Origin: an uncultured Oscillospiraceae bacterium
GTDB lineage: Bacteria > Bacillota > Clostridia > Oscillospirales > Oscillospiraceae
Assembly (NCBI GenBank): GCA_947626905.1
Contig: CANQUE010000015.1
Span: forward strand, 1-42,253
Length of the DNA stretch: 42,253 nt
Direction: 5' to 3'
Shown here: in pieces, positions 18,317 through 26,056 of the stretch
How the letters are laid out: each line of letters starts with the position of its first letter
Position numbering within the stretch: the stretch's first letter is position 1
Translations under genes and position numbers: made by a program
Notes under the pieces: generated by a model
Database searches by the model: none
Seen by the model: only the letters and a program-made list of their open reading frames with translations
Told to the model about the DNA's origin: nothing

Positions 18317-19795
18317 ATGGCACTGATGACAGCGAAAGAATACATTGAAAGCCTCCGGAAACTGCACACCCGGGTATATATGTTCGGGGAAAAGATCGAA
18401 AACTGGGTGGATCATCCCATGATCCGCCCCAGCGTCAACTGCGTGGCCATGACCTACGCTCTGGCGCAGGAGCCGGAATATGAAGATCTGATGACCGCCA
18501 CCAGCAGCCTCACCGGCCACAAGATCAACCGCTTCACCCACCTGCACCAGTCCGCGGAGGATCTGGTGAAGAAGGTGAAGATGCAGCGGCTTCTGGGCCA
18601 GAAGACCGCCAGCTGCTTCCAGCGCTGCGTGGGCATGGACGCGTTCAACGCCGTATACTCCTCCACCTACGAGATCGATGAGAAATACGGCACCCACTAT
18701 CACGAGAATTTCAAGAAATTCCTCACCTTTGTCCAGGACAACGACCTGACCGTGGACGGCGCCATGACCGACCCCAAGGGCGACCGGTCCAAGGCCCCCC
18801 ACGCCCAGGCGGACCCGGATATGTACGTGCACGTGGTGGAGCGCCGGCCCGACGGCATCGTGGTCTGCGGCGCCAAGTGCCACCAGACCGGTTCCATCAA
18901 CTCTCACTGGCACATCTTCATGCCCACCATCGCCATGGGCCCGGAGGACGCCGACTGGGCGGTGAGCTTCGCCTGCCCCTCCGACGCGGATGGCCTTTAC
19001 ATGATCTACGGCCGCCAGAGCTGCGACACCCGCAAGATGGAGCAGGGCTGCCTGATCGACGTGGGCAACGCCAAGTTCGGCGGCCAGGAGGCCCTGGTGG
19101 TGCTGGATCACGTGTTCATCCCCAACGAGTACATCTTCCTCAACGGCGAGACCGAATTCGCCGGCATGATCGTGGAGCGCTTCGCCGGCTACCACCGCCA
19201 GAGCTACGGCGGCTGCAAGGTGGGCGTGGGCGACGTGGTCATCGGCGCCGCCGCCCTGGCCGCGGAGTACAACGGCGTGGAGAAGGCCTCAGCGGTGAAG
19301 GATAAGCTCATCGAGATGACCCACCTGAACGAGACCCTCTACTGCTGCGGCGTGGCCTGCTCCTGCGAGGGCTGCCCCACCAAGGCGGGCAACTACCAGA
19401 TCGACCTGCTGCTGGCCAACGTGTGCAAGCAGAACGTGACCCGCTTCCCCTACGAGATCGTGCGCCTGGCGGAGGACATCGCCGGCGGGCTCATGGTCAC
19501 CATGCCCAGCCAGAAGGACTTCCAGTCCGATCTGCCCGTGGGCCGGGAGGGGGAGACCATCGGCCAGATCTGCCAGAAGTATTTCGCCGCCCGGGAGGGC
19601 GTCAGCACCGAGGACCGGCAGCGGATCATGCGGTTTTTGGAGAACATGTGCCTGGGCGCGGCGGCCGTCGGCTACCGCACCGAGTCGATGCACGGCGCCG
19701 GCTCCCCCCAGGCCCAGCGGATCATGATCTCCCGCCAGGGCAATATCCAGGGCAAGAAGCAGCTCGCCAAATCCGTCGCGGGCATCAAGGAATGA
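18317..19795 (+). CDS. abfD: 4-hydroxybutyryl-CoA dehydratase / vinylacetyl-CoA isomerase
   Basis: A 492-residue flavin and [4Fe-4S] enzyme. It dehydrates 4-hydroxybutyryl-CoA to crotonyl-CoA through a ketyl radical and is oxygen-sensitive. Cluster ligands known from Clostridium aminobutyricum (Cys99, Cys103, His292, Cys299) are matched with a one-residue offset by Cys100, Cys104, His293 and Cys300 (motifs ASCFQRCVGMDA and GYHRQSYGGC). Length is normal. Its presence after inositol genes is the strongest clue that a 4-hydroxyacyl-CoA is an intermediate. AAAGGAG precedes the ATG by about 8 bases. Confidence 0.95.
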   Translation: MALMTAKEYIESLRKLHTRVYMFGEKIENWVDHPMIRPSVNCVAMTYALAQEPEYEDLMTATSSLTGHKINRFTHLHQSAEDLVKKVKMQRLLGQKTASCFQRCVGMDAFNAVYSSTYEIDEKYGTHYHENFKKFLTFVQDNDLTVDGAMTDPKGDRSKAPHAQADPDMYVHVVERRPDGIVVCGAKCHQTGSINSHWHIFMPTIAMGPEDADWAVSFACPSDADGLYMIYGRQSCDTRKMEQGCLIDVGNAKFGGQEALVVLDHVFIPNEYIFLNGETEFAGMIVERFAGYHRQSYGGCKVGVGDVVIGAAALAAEYNGVEKASAVKDKLIEMTHLNETLYCCGVACSCEGCPTKAGNYQIDLLLANVCKQNVTRFPYEIVRLAEDIAGGLMVTMPSQKDFQSDLPVGREGETIGQICQKYFAAREGVSTEDRQRIMRFLENMCLGAAAVGYRTESMHGAGSPQAQRIMISRQGNIQGKKQLAKSVAGIKE

Positions 19796-19811
19796 AAAGG
19801 AGAAAGGGACT

Positions 19812-20951
19812 ATGGACTTTGAACTGAGCCGTGAGCACAAACTGCTCCAGAAGATGATGGCCGACTTCACCGAGCATGAGGTCAAGCCCATCGCGGCGGA
19901 GACGGACAAGACCTGCCAGTATCCCGCCGAGAACATCGCAAAGCTGTTCGACCTGGGCGTGATGGGCATCTGCGTGCCGAAAGAATACGGCGGCGTGGGC
20001 GCGGACGCCCTGGCCAGCGCCATCTGCGTGGAGGAGATCAGCAAGCAGTGCGCCTCCACCGGCGACATCGTGGCCACCCACAACGGCCTGTGCTGCGCCC
20101 CCATCCTGGAGCACGGCACCGACGAGCAGAAGGCCAAGTATCTGCCCATGCTCACCACCGGCCGCCACGTGGGCGCCTTCGCCCTGACCGAGCCCAACGC
20201 CGGTTCCGACGCCTCCAAGGGCCAGACCGAGGCCAAGCTGGAGGGCGACCACTATGTGATGAACGGCTCCAAGATCTTCATCACCAACGGCTATGTGGCG
20301 GATGTGTTCGTGGTCTTCGCCATGACCGACAAGTCCAAGGGCACCCGGGGCATCTCCGCGTTCATCGTGGAGAAGAGCTTCCCCGGCTTCTCCGTGGGCA
20401 AGCACGAGGAGAAGATGGGCCTGCACGGCTCCCCCACCGCCGAGATCGTGTTCCAGGACTGCATCGTGCCCAAGGAAAACCTGCTGGGTCCCGAGGGCAA
20501 GGGCTTCAAGATCGCTATGATGACCCTGGACGGCGGCCGCATCGGCATCGCCGCCCAATCTCTGGGCATCGCCGAGGGCGCTTTGGCCGAGGCCGTCAAC
20601 TATACCAAGGGCCGCGTCCAGTTCGGCAAACCCATCAGCAAATTCCAGAACACCCAGTTCACCCTGGCGGATATGCACCTGGGCTGCGAGGCCGGCAAGC
20701 TTTTGACTTACAGGGCCGCCTGGAAAAAAGACCAGGGCCAGCGCTACACCGTAGACGCTGCCATGGCCAAGCTGTTCTGCTCCGAACACGCCATGAAGGT
20801 CACCACCAAGGCCCTGCAGATGTTCGGCGGCTACGGCTATACCAAGGATTATCCCATGGAGCGCATGATGCGCGACGCGAAGATCACGGAGATCTATGAA
20901 GGCACTTCCGAGGTCCAGCGCATGGTCATCTCGGGCAATATGGGCCTGTAA
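19812..20951 (+). CDS. Acyl-CoA dehydrogenase, butyryl-CoA dehydrogenase type
   Basis: A 379-residue FAD enzyme that, with Etf, reduces crotonyl-CoA to butyryl-CoA. It has the classical domains: N-terminal helices, a middle beta domain (FALTEPNAGSDAS, FITNGYVADVF) and a C-terminal bundle. The catalytic base is Glu363 in IYEGTSEVQR. Its genes for EtfB and EtfA follow directly, as in bifurcating complexes. In the proposed pathway it may act twice, on 4-hydroxycrotonyl-CoA and on crotonyl-CoA, since no second acyl-CoA dehydrogenase is in the operon. AAAGGAGAAAGGG lies upstream of the ATG. Confidence 0.93.
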   Translation: MDFELSREHKLLQKMMADFTEHEVKPIAAETDKTCQYPAENIAKLFDLGVMGICVPKEYGGVGADALASAICVEEISKQCASTGDIVATHNGLCCAPILEHGTDEQKAKYLPMLTTGRHVGAFALTEPNAGSDASKGQTEAKLEGDHYVMNGSKIFITNGYVADVFVVFAMTDKSKGTRGISAFIVEKSFPGFSVGKHEEKMGLHGSPTAEIVFQDCIVPKENLLGPEGKGFKIAMMTLDGGRIGIAAQSLGIAEGALAEAVNYTKGRVQFGKPISKFQNTQFTLADMHLGCEAGKLLTYRAAWKKDQGQRYTVDAAMAKLFCSEHAMKVTTKALQMFGGYGYTKDYPMERMMRDAKITEIYEGTSEVQRMVISGNMGL

Positions 20952-20963
20952 GGAGGACGCAAA

Positions 20964-21764
20964 ATGAAAGTGATCGTATGTGTGAAGCAGGTGCCGGACA
21001 CCTCCGGCAAGGTAGCGGTGAATCCGGACGGCACGCTGAACCGTGCCAGCATGGAGACCATCACCAACCCGGACGACATGAACGCGGTAGAGGCGGCCCT
21101 GAAGCTGAAGGACGCCACGGGCTGCAAGGTGATCGTGGTGACCATGGGTCCTCCCCCCGCGGAGGGGATGCTGCGTGAGCTGCTGGCCATGGGCGCGGAC
21201 GAGGGCTATCTGATCTCCGGCCGGGAGTTCGGCGGCTCGGATACGTACGCCACCAGCCAGATCGTGGCGGCGGGCGTGAACAAGATCGGCGTGGAGAAGG
21301 GCGACATCGTGATGTGCGGGCGCCAGGCGATCGACGGCGACACGGCGCAGGTGGGCCCGCAGATCGCGGAGAAGCTGCATCTGCCGCAGGTGACGTACGC
21401 GGCGGACATCCAGGTAGACGGCGAGGACATCACGGTGAAGCGGATGCTGGAAGACGGGTACATGACGATCAAGGTCAAGACGCCGTGCCTGCTGACGTGC
21501 ATCAAGGAGCTGAACCAGCCGCGGTATATGAGCGTAGGAGGGATCTTCGAGGCGTACAGCAAGCCGGTGACGGTGCTGGACTATGAGGCGCTGAAGGACG
21601 ATCCGCTGATCGACGCGACGACGATCGGGCTGAAGGGGTCGCCGACGAACATTCTGGTGTCGTTCACGCCGCCGCAGAAGGGCGCGGGAATGATGCTGGA
21701 AGGCGCGGATATGGGGACGTGCGAGAAGCTGGCAGGGATCCTGGCCGGCAAGCACATCATCTGA
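20964..21764 (+). CDS. etfB: Electron transfer flavoprotein, beta subunit
   Basis: A 266-residue EtfB. CVKQVPDT at the start and GRQAIDGDTAQVGPQIAE (about 115-132) are the usual nucleotide/FAD contacts. The latter pattern is typical of the clostridial, electron-bifurcating group. It passes electrons from NADH to the acyl-CoA dehydrogenase and to ferredoxin. Codon use changes inside this gene. The first 280 bases mix GCC/ACC and GCG/ACG, while from about 21240 Ala, Thr and Pro are nearly all GCG, ACG and CCG. GGAGG lies 7 bases before the ATG. Confidence 0.95.
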   Translation: MKVIVCVKQVPDTSGKVAVNPDGTLNRASMETITNPDDMNAVEAALKLKDATGCKVIVVTMGPPPAEGMLRELLAMGADEGYLISGREFGGSDTYATSQIVAAGVNKIGVEKGDIVMCGRQAIDGDTAQVGPQIAEKLHLPQVTYAADIQVDGEDITVKRMLEDGYMTIKVKTPCLLTCIKELNQPRYMSVGGIFEAYSKPVTVLDYEALKDDPLIDATTIGLKGSPTNILVSFTPPQKGAGMMLEGADMGTCEKLAGILAGKHII

Positions 21765-21781
21765 GAGAGGAGAACGAGGAA

Positions 21782-22915
21782 ATGGGATTTAACAATACGG
21801 ATCTGGCAGCGTTCAAGGATGTGTGGGTCTTCTGCGAGCAGCGAGATGGGAAGCTGATGCCGACGGACCTGGAGCTGATGAGCGAGGGACGCCGGCTGGC
21901 GGACGAGCTGGGCGTGGACCTGTGCGGACTGCTGCTGGGGGACGGAGTAGAGAGCCTGGCGAAGGAGCTGGGCGGCTACGGCGCGGACAAGGTATATGTG
22001 TGCGAGCATCCGCTGCTGAAGGTATATACCACGGACGCGTACGCGAAGGTGATCTGCCAGGTGATCGAGGAGCTGAAGCCGGAGGCGTTCCTGATCGGAG
22101 CGACGAACATCGGGCGGGACCTGGGCCCGCGGTGCGCGGCGCGTCTGCACACGGGCCTGTGCGCGGACTGCACGCATCTGGACGTGGACATGGGGATCTA
22201 CAAGCAATTCCTGCATGAGGCGAGCACGCTGGAGGACGGACGGATCGAGGGACTGAACACGGCGATGGTGCTGGGCGAGCGGCACGACGTGAGCCGGGAC
22301 CTGAAGATGACGCGGCCGGCGTTTGGCGGCCACCTGATGGCGAGCATTATCTGCCCGCGGTTCCGTCCGACGATGGCGACGGTGCGACCGGGCGTGATGA
22401 AGAAGCGTCCCTATGACGAGGCGAAGGCGGCGGCGTGCCAGATCGTGAAGCCGGCGTTCGAGCTGAGCGAGGCGGACATGCAGACGGAAGTCACCGAGGT
22501 AGTGAAGGCGGCGAAGAAGCTGGTGGATCTGATCGGAGCGGACTTCATCGTGAGCGTGGGCCGGGGGATCAGCAAGGACGTAGAAGGCGGGATCAAGCTG
22601 GCGGAGGAGCTGGCGGAAGAGCTGGGCGGCGTCGTAGGCGGCAGCCGCGCGGTGATCGACTCTGGGTGGCTGAGCGCGGACCACCAGGTGGGCCAGACGG
22701 GCAAGACGGTGCATCCGAAGGTATACATCGCGCTGGGCATTTCGGGAGCGATCCAGCACAAGGCGGGGATGCAGGACAGCGAGTGCATCATCGCGGTGAA
22801 CAAGAACGAGACCGCGCCGATCTTCGAGATCGCGGACTATGGCATCTGCGGGGACCTGTTCAAGGTGACACCCATGCTGACGGAGGCCATTCGCGCCGCC
22901 AAGGCCGCCAAGTAA
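21782..22915 (+). CDS. etfA: Electron transfer flavoprotein, alpha subunit
   Basis: A 377-residue EtfA, partner of etfB. The C-terminal FAD domain shows GGSRAVIDSGW, GQTGKTVHPKVYIALGISGAIQH and NKNETAPIFEIADYG. There is no N-terminal ferredoxin domain. The ATG at 21782 follows a GAGGAGAACGAGGA purine stretch. Codons are strongly GCG/ACG/CCG throughout, unlike the GCC/ACC/CCC of the upstream operon genes. They return to GCC in the last 15 or so codons. It is the final gene of the operon; a terminator follows at 23014-23050. Confidence 0.95.
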   Translation: MGFNNTDLAAFKDVWVFCEQRDGKLMPTDLELMSEGRRLADELGVDLCGLLLGDGVESLAKELGGYGADKVYVCEHPLLKVYTTDAYAKVICQVIEELKPEAFLIGATNIGRDLGPRCAARLHTGLCADCTHLDVDMGIYKQFLHEASTLEDGRIEGLNTAMVLGERHDVSRDLKMTRPAFGGHLMASIICPRFRPTMATVRPGVMKKRPYDEAKAAACQIVKPAFELSEADMQTEVTEVVKAAKKLVDLIGADFIVSVGRGISKDVEGGIKLAEELAEELGGVVGGSRAVIDSGWLSADHQVGQTGKTVHPKVYIALGISGAIQHKAGMQDSECIIAVNKNETAPIFEIADYGICGDLFKVTPMLTEAIRAAKAAK

Positions 22916-23013
22916 GGCAAGATCCACATAAAAACACCGCCGGTCTCCGGGCTGGTCATAAAACAGCGTATTGTTTGAGCCTTTCTTTAAGACAGGCATG
23001 GACAACGGAAAGG

Positions 23014-23050
23014 AACGCTCCGGGCGAGGACAAAATCACCGGAGCGTTTT
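23014..23050 (+). terminator. Rho-independent terminator of the inositol operon
   Basis: AACGCTCCGG (23014-23023) pairs with CCGGAGCGTT (23039-23048), followed by TTTTCT. It lies 98 bases after etfA and before the orphan gene at 23112. Confidence 0.8.
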
Positions 23051-23111
23051 CTGCTCGATGTTGTCGAGTGGGTCGCTGTTCGACAAATCGGCAATTATGG
23101 ATGGAGGTCAT

Positions 23112-23627
23112 ATGCTATATCACGGAACACCGATAGGCGGACTGAATATTATCAAGGCTAACGCTAAATCCCATACGACAGGTAAGACGGTGGCCTACTT
23201 TACCGAGGATAGATGCTATGCACTCGTCTGTTGCAGAAGCCCTAATGAAGATTTTGTTACCATGGGTCCCGGCAAGGATGGCAGGCAGCATTACTTCGAG
23301 CGATTTCCTGATCAGTTACGCACGATTTACAGCGGAAAGCGTGGATATTTATACCTTTTGGAGAGCAGGGCTGGTTTGAACCGCGGGAAAGGTCATAGCT
23401 GGGAAAGCGAAACGGATGTGCCCGTTTGCCAATGTGAAGTCATAGATGATGTTTATGCCGAGATTTTGAAAGAAGAGCAACTGGGCAACATGGTCATTCA
23501 CAGATATTCTGAAATCGACCCCGCCGAACAGAAACAGGCCGCAAACGATATAAAGGAATATAAGGAAACCGTATCGGAGGAAATGAAGAAGTTTTATATA
23601 GAGCATTTTTCCTCTCTGTGGGATTGA
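23112..23627 (+). CDS. Orphan protein with HGT motif, possibly ADP-ribosyltransferase-like fold
   Basis: A 171-residue soluble protein of unknown function. It begins MLYHGTPIGGLNIIKA. An early Y-H-G-T followed by a conserved Ile and a YFTEDRCYAL segment recalls the fold of ADP-ribosyltransferase-like and DUF families with an HGT/HGS motif. This is weak evidence and no catalytic Glu can be assigned. The C-terminal third is charged and helical. GGAGG lies 4 bases before the ATG. Base composition is clearly more AT-rich than all neighbours, which suggests recent transfer. It stands between two terminators as a single-gene unit. Confidence 0.65.
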   Translation: MLYHGTPIGGLNIIKANAKSHTTGKTVAYFTEDRCYALVCCRSPNEDFVTMGPGKDGRQHYFERFPDQLRTIYSGKRGYLYLLESRAGLNRGKGHSWESETDVPVCQCEVIDDVYAEILKEEQLGNMVIHRYSEIDPAEQKQAANDIKEYKETVSEEMKKFYIEHFSSLWD

Positions 23628-23664
23628 ATGAACAGATCCCTTCTTGTTAAGAAATTGAATATCG

Positions 23665-23715
23665 AAAAAGACCGTTGACACTCCGGCTTCCCGGTAAAGA
23701 GTCAACGGTCTTTTT
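23665..23715. terminator. Bidirectional terminator between orphan gene and pyruvate kinase
   Basis: AAAAAGACCGTTGAC (23665-23679) and GTCAACGGTCTTTTT (23701-23715) are perfect 15-bp arms with A- and T-runs on the outer sides. It serves the convergent genes at 23112-23627 and 23732-25165. Confidence 0.9.
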
Positions 23716-23731
23716 ATTACTGTTCTATTGT

Positions 23732-25165
23732 TTACAGCAGATCGTCATCGTCGATCACATGGGCCTTCAGAAGGTTGGTCTCCCCCGCCCGGCCCAGGGG
23801 GACGCCTGCGGTGATCACCACCGTGTCCCCTTTCTTGACCAGATTTTCCTTCAGCGCCATCTCGCAGGCCATGGCCATGATCCGGTCCGTGGAGGTCACC
23901 TCTCCCGTCAGCACCGGGGCCACGCCCCAGCACAGGGCCAGCTGACGCCGGACCTTCTCATGCATGGTCAGCGCCACCACAGGGCAGCCAGGCCGGAAGC
24001 GGGAGATCATCCGCGCCGTGTGGCCGGAGGCCGTGGCGGTGAGGATGGCCGCGGCGTTCAGATCCTTGGCCGTAAGGCAGCTGGTGTGGGTGATGGCGTC
24101 GTTGATGCTGGGGGCGGGGACCAGTTTGAATTCCTCAAACTGCTTCCAGTGCGGCGCGGAGGCCTCCGCCTCCAGGACGATGTCCCGCATGGCGGTGATG
24201 GCCTCGATGGGATATTTCCCGCTGGCGGTTTCGCCGGAGAGCATGACGCAGCTGGTGCCGTCGAACACCGCGTTGGCCACGTCGGACACCTCCGCCCGGG
24301 TGGGACGGGGGTTGCGGATCATGGAGTCCAGCATCTGGGTGGCGGTGATCACCGGCTTTCCCTCCAGAAGGCACTTATGGATCATGCGCTTTTGGATGAT
24401 GGGCACCCGGGCCGCGGGTATCTCCACGCCCAGATCGCCCCGGGCCACCATCACGCCGTCGGAGGCCATGATGATCTCATCCAGATTGTCCACGCCCTCC
24501 TGGTTCTCGATCTTGGCGATGATCTTCACCCGGTCGCCGCCGCAATCGTGGAGCACCTGGCGGATCTGCTCCACGTCGCTGGCCTTGCGGACGAAAGAAG
24601 CGGCGATAAAGTCGAAATCGTTCTCCACGCCGAAGCGGATGTCCGCCACGTCCTTCTCCGTGATGGCAGGCAGATGGATCTGCGCGCCGGGGATGTTGAT
24701 GGACTTGTGGTTGGACAGCGTACCGCCGTTCTCCACCACGCAGTGGATGTTCCGGCCCTCGATCTTCTCCACCCGCATGGCCACCAGTCCGTCGTCGATC
24801 AGGATCACCTGATCCACAGAAACCTCCTCGTGTAGGTTGACATAACTCACAGATACTCTGTTCTGATCCCCGGGCACGTCCTCGGTGGTGAGGACGAAGG
24901 GATCGCCCGCCGACAGGGTGATGGGCCCCTCGGCAAAGGTGCGGATACGGATCTCCGGGCCCTTGGTGTCCAGAATGGTGGCTACCGGGCGGCGGATGGA
25001 GTCCCGGACGGCGTTCAGCCGGTGCAGCCGCTCCAAATGCTCCTCATGGGTGCCGTGGGAGAAGTTGAATCGGGCCGCGTCCATTCCCGCGCGGATGAGC
25101 CCGCGGATCATTTCCTCGCTGTCCACCGCCGGGCCAAGGGTGCAGATGATCTTTGTTCTTCTCAT
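23732..25165 (-). CDS. pyk: Pyruvate kinase
   Basis: A 477-residue glycolytic enzyme that converts phosphoenolpyruvate and ADP to pyruvate and ATP. Motifs include KIICTLGPA (5-13), ARFNFSHG, ILDTKGPEIR, and the active-site block MVARGDLGVEIP, which holds the general catalytic region. The length is that of the short form, without the extra C-terminal PEP-utiliser-like domain found in Bacillus. AGGAGG lies about 6 bases before the ATG, and a promoter with a consensus -10 box is upstream. It is a single-gene unit. Confidence 0.97.
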   Translation of the reverse strand: MRRTKIICTLGPAVDSEEMIRGLIRAGMDAARFNFSHGTHEEHLERLHRLNAVRDSIRRPVATILDTKGPEIRIRTFAEGPITLSAGDPFVLTTEDVPGDQNRVSVSYVNLHEEVSVDQVILIDDGLVAMRVEKIEGRNIHCVVENGGTLSNHKSINIPGAQIHLPAITEKDVADIRFGVENDFDFIAASFVRKASDVEQIRQVLHDCGGDRVKIIAKIENQEGVDNLDEIIMASDGVMVARGDLGVEIPAARVPIIQKRMIHKCLLEGKPVITATQMLDSMIRNPRPTRAEVSDVANAVFDGTSCVMLSGETASGKYPIEAITAMRDIVLEAEASAPHWKQFEEFKLVPAPSINDAITHTSCLTAKDLNAAAILTATASGHTARMISRFRPGCPVVALTMHEKVRRQLALCWGVAPVLTGEVTSTDRIMAMACEMALKENLVKKGDTVVITAGVPLGRAGETNLLKAHVIDDDDLL

Positions 25166-25203
25166 GGTGCGCCTCCTGTTTGTCGAAAAATATCGTTGTT
25201 TGC

Positions 25204-25232
25204 ATTATACAATATTTTTCCGCTCTTTTCCA
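25204..25232 (-). promoter_or_regulatory. Promoter of pyk
   Basis: Minus-strand TATAAT (25204-25209), a 17-base spacer and TGGAAA (25227-25232). The -10 box is perfect and the -35 box matches at 4 of 6 positions. The leader is about 30 bases. Confidence 0.65.
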
Positions 25233-25277
25233 TAGCCCGCGCCTCAATTCTCCTTCGACCGGTGATTTTTCCCCCGC

Positions 25278-25323
25278 CGGCCGACAAAAATTGCCTATCA
25301 TAACGGCAGGGAAAATGCAGAAC
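25278..25323 (+). repeat. 46-base direct repeat, copy A
   Basis: The 46 bases starting CGGCCGACAAAAATTG and ending AATGCAGAAC are identical to 27724-27769. Each copy ends with a small purine-rich site and an ATG CAG AAC. Copy A abuts the broken ubiX exactly where homology to UbiX begins. The two copies bracket a 2.4-kb segment. Confidence 0.9.
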
Positions 25324-25572
25324 GACGTGTGCCTGAAGGAGCGGCGGAAGCTGGTGCTGGCGGCCCGGGAATCGCCTCTGTCCACCGTCCACCTGCGCAA
25401 TCTCTACGAGGCCAGCCGGCTGGGCGCGGTCATCGTGCCGCCCATGCTGACCTGTTACGACCACCCGGCCTCCCTGGCCGACTGCACCCGCCGGGCCGCG
25501 GACCGCATCCTGGCCCAGTTCGGCTTGGAGGGGGACAGCTATGAATGGGAGGGCATGGATGAACCGGTTTGA
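25315..25572 (+). pseudogene. ubiX: C-terminal fragment of flavin prenyltransferase UbiX
   Basis: An 85-residue frame whose sequence from residue 4 (DVCLKERRKLVLAARESPLS, then HLRN and VIVPPM) matches the C-terminal half of UbiX. UbiX makes prenylated FMN for UbiD decarboxylases. A full enzyme has about 190 residues; the N-terminal half with the FMN-binding GxSG motif is absent. The missing part is replaced by the 46-base repeat, which supplies ATG CAG AAC in frame. It is almost certainly non-functional. Its stop codon overlaps the start of the next gene. Confidence 0.8.
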
Positions 25573-25918
25573 GCTGCGCCGCGCCTATCGAGGGCGGAAT
25601 ATCACTGCCCTCGTGCTGCGAACAGAAGCGGGCGTATCCGTCACCCTCTCCGGCGGCGGCCGGCCCCACATCAACTATACCTACATCCTCCGCTGCAAGG
25701 ACGGCTCGCTGTATACCGGCTGGACCAACGACCTGGAAAAACGCGTCGCGGCCCACAACGCCGGCGCCGGGAGCAAGTACACCAGGTCCCGCCGCCCGGT
25801 GGCGCTCGTATATTATGAGTCCTTCCCCACCAAGAGCGAAGCCATGCGCCGGGAAGCGCAGATCAAGCGCCTGACCCGCGGCGAAAAGCTGCGCCTCATC
25901 GCCGGTTCCGGGCCATGA
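25559..25918 (+). CDS. GIY-YIG nuclease-domain protein (UPF0213/YhbQ-like)
   Basis: A 119-residue protein. From about residue 42 it is a single compact GIY-YIG domain: YTYILRC, SLYTGWT, RVAAHN and the helix SEAMRREAQIKRL with the metal-binding Glu. Small stand-alone proteins of this type are common in bacteria, and some act on DNA during repair. The 40 extra N-terminal residues are unusual and may be read-through of the ubiX remnant. The true start could be inside. GGAGGG precedes the ATG by about 7 bases and overlaps the ubiX fragment. Confidence 0.8.
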   Translation: MNRFELRRAYRGRNITALVLRTEAGVSVTLSGGGRPHINYTYILRCKDGSLYTGWTNDLEKRVAAHNAGAGSKYTRSRRPVALVYYESFPTKSEAMRREAQIKRLTRGEKLRLIAGSGP

Positions 25919-25931
25919 GGAAAACCTCCCA

Positions 25932-25951
25932 ACGCGCATGGCGTCTTTTTT
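25932..25951 (+). terminator. Weak terminator after the GIY-YIG gene
   Basis: ACGC (25932-25935) and GCGT (25941-25944) form a short stem, followed by C and six T residues. Confidence 0.4.
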
Positions 25952-25965
25952 GTGCAACATCGCCT

Positions 25966-25995
25966 TTGACGCCGGGCCCGTCCGGCGGGTATAAT
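25966..25995 (+). promoter_or_regulatory. Promoter upstream of the second MATE gene
   Basis: TTGACG (25966-25971), an 18-base spacer and TATAAT (25990-25995). The predicted RNA start at about 26002 coincides with the foot of the hairpin at 26002-26050. Confidence 0.75.
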
Positions 25996-26001
25996 AAAGC
26001 T

Positions 26002-26056
26002 ACAACGTGTGGCACCCAATGCGTAAATCCGGTTGGGTGCCGCACGTTGTTTTTTT
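26002..26056 (+). terminator. Leader terminator/attenuator directly after the promoter
   Basis: ACAACGTG...GGCACCCAA (26002-26019) pairs with TTGGGTGCC...CACGTTGT (26033-26050) through 18 pairs with a single G-U wobble and a 13-base loop. Seven T residues follow. The RNA would begin at the hairpin itself, so most transcripts should stop after about 55 bases unless the stem is prevented. The MATE ribosome site is about 10 bases beyond. Confidence 0.75.

Noticed and set aside
16538-19195. A very long open frame on the minus strand opposite the hydratase, CoA-transferase and dehydratase genes
   Set aside because: It is antisense to three well-identified genes, has no family similarity, and is of low-complexity His/Gly/Leu/Val-rich composition. 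GC-rich third positions leave few stop codons on the opposite strand. The same applies to other long antisense frames, for example at 9543-11735, 19785-21755 and 36388-38439.
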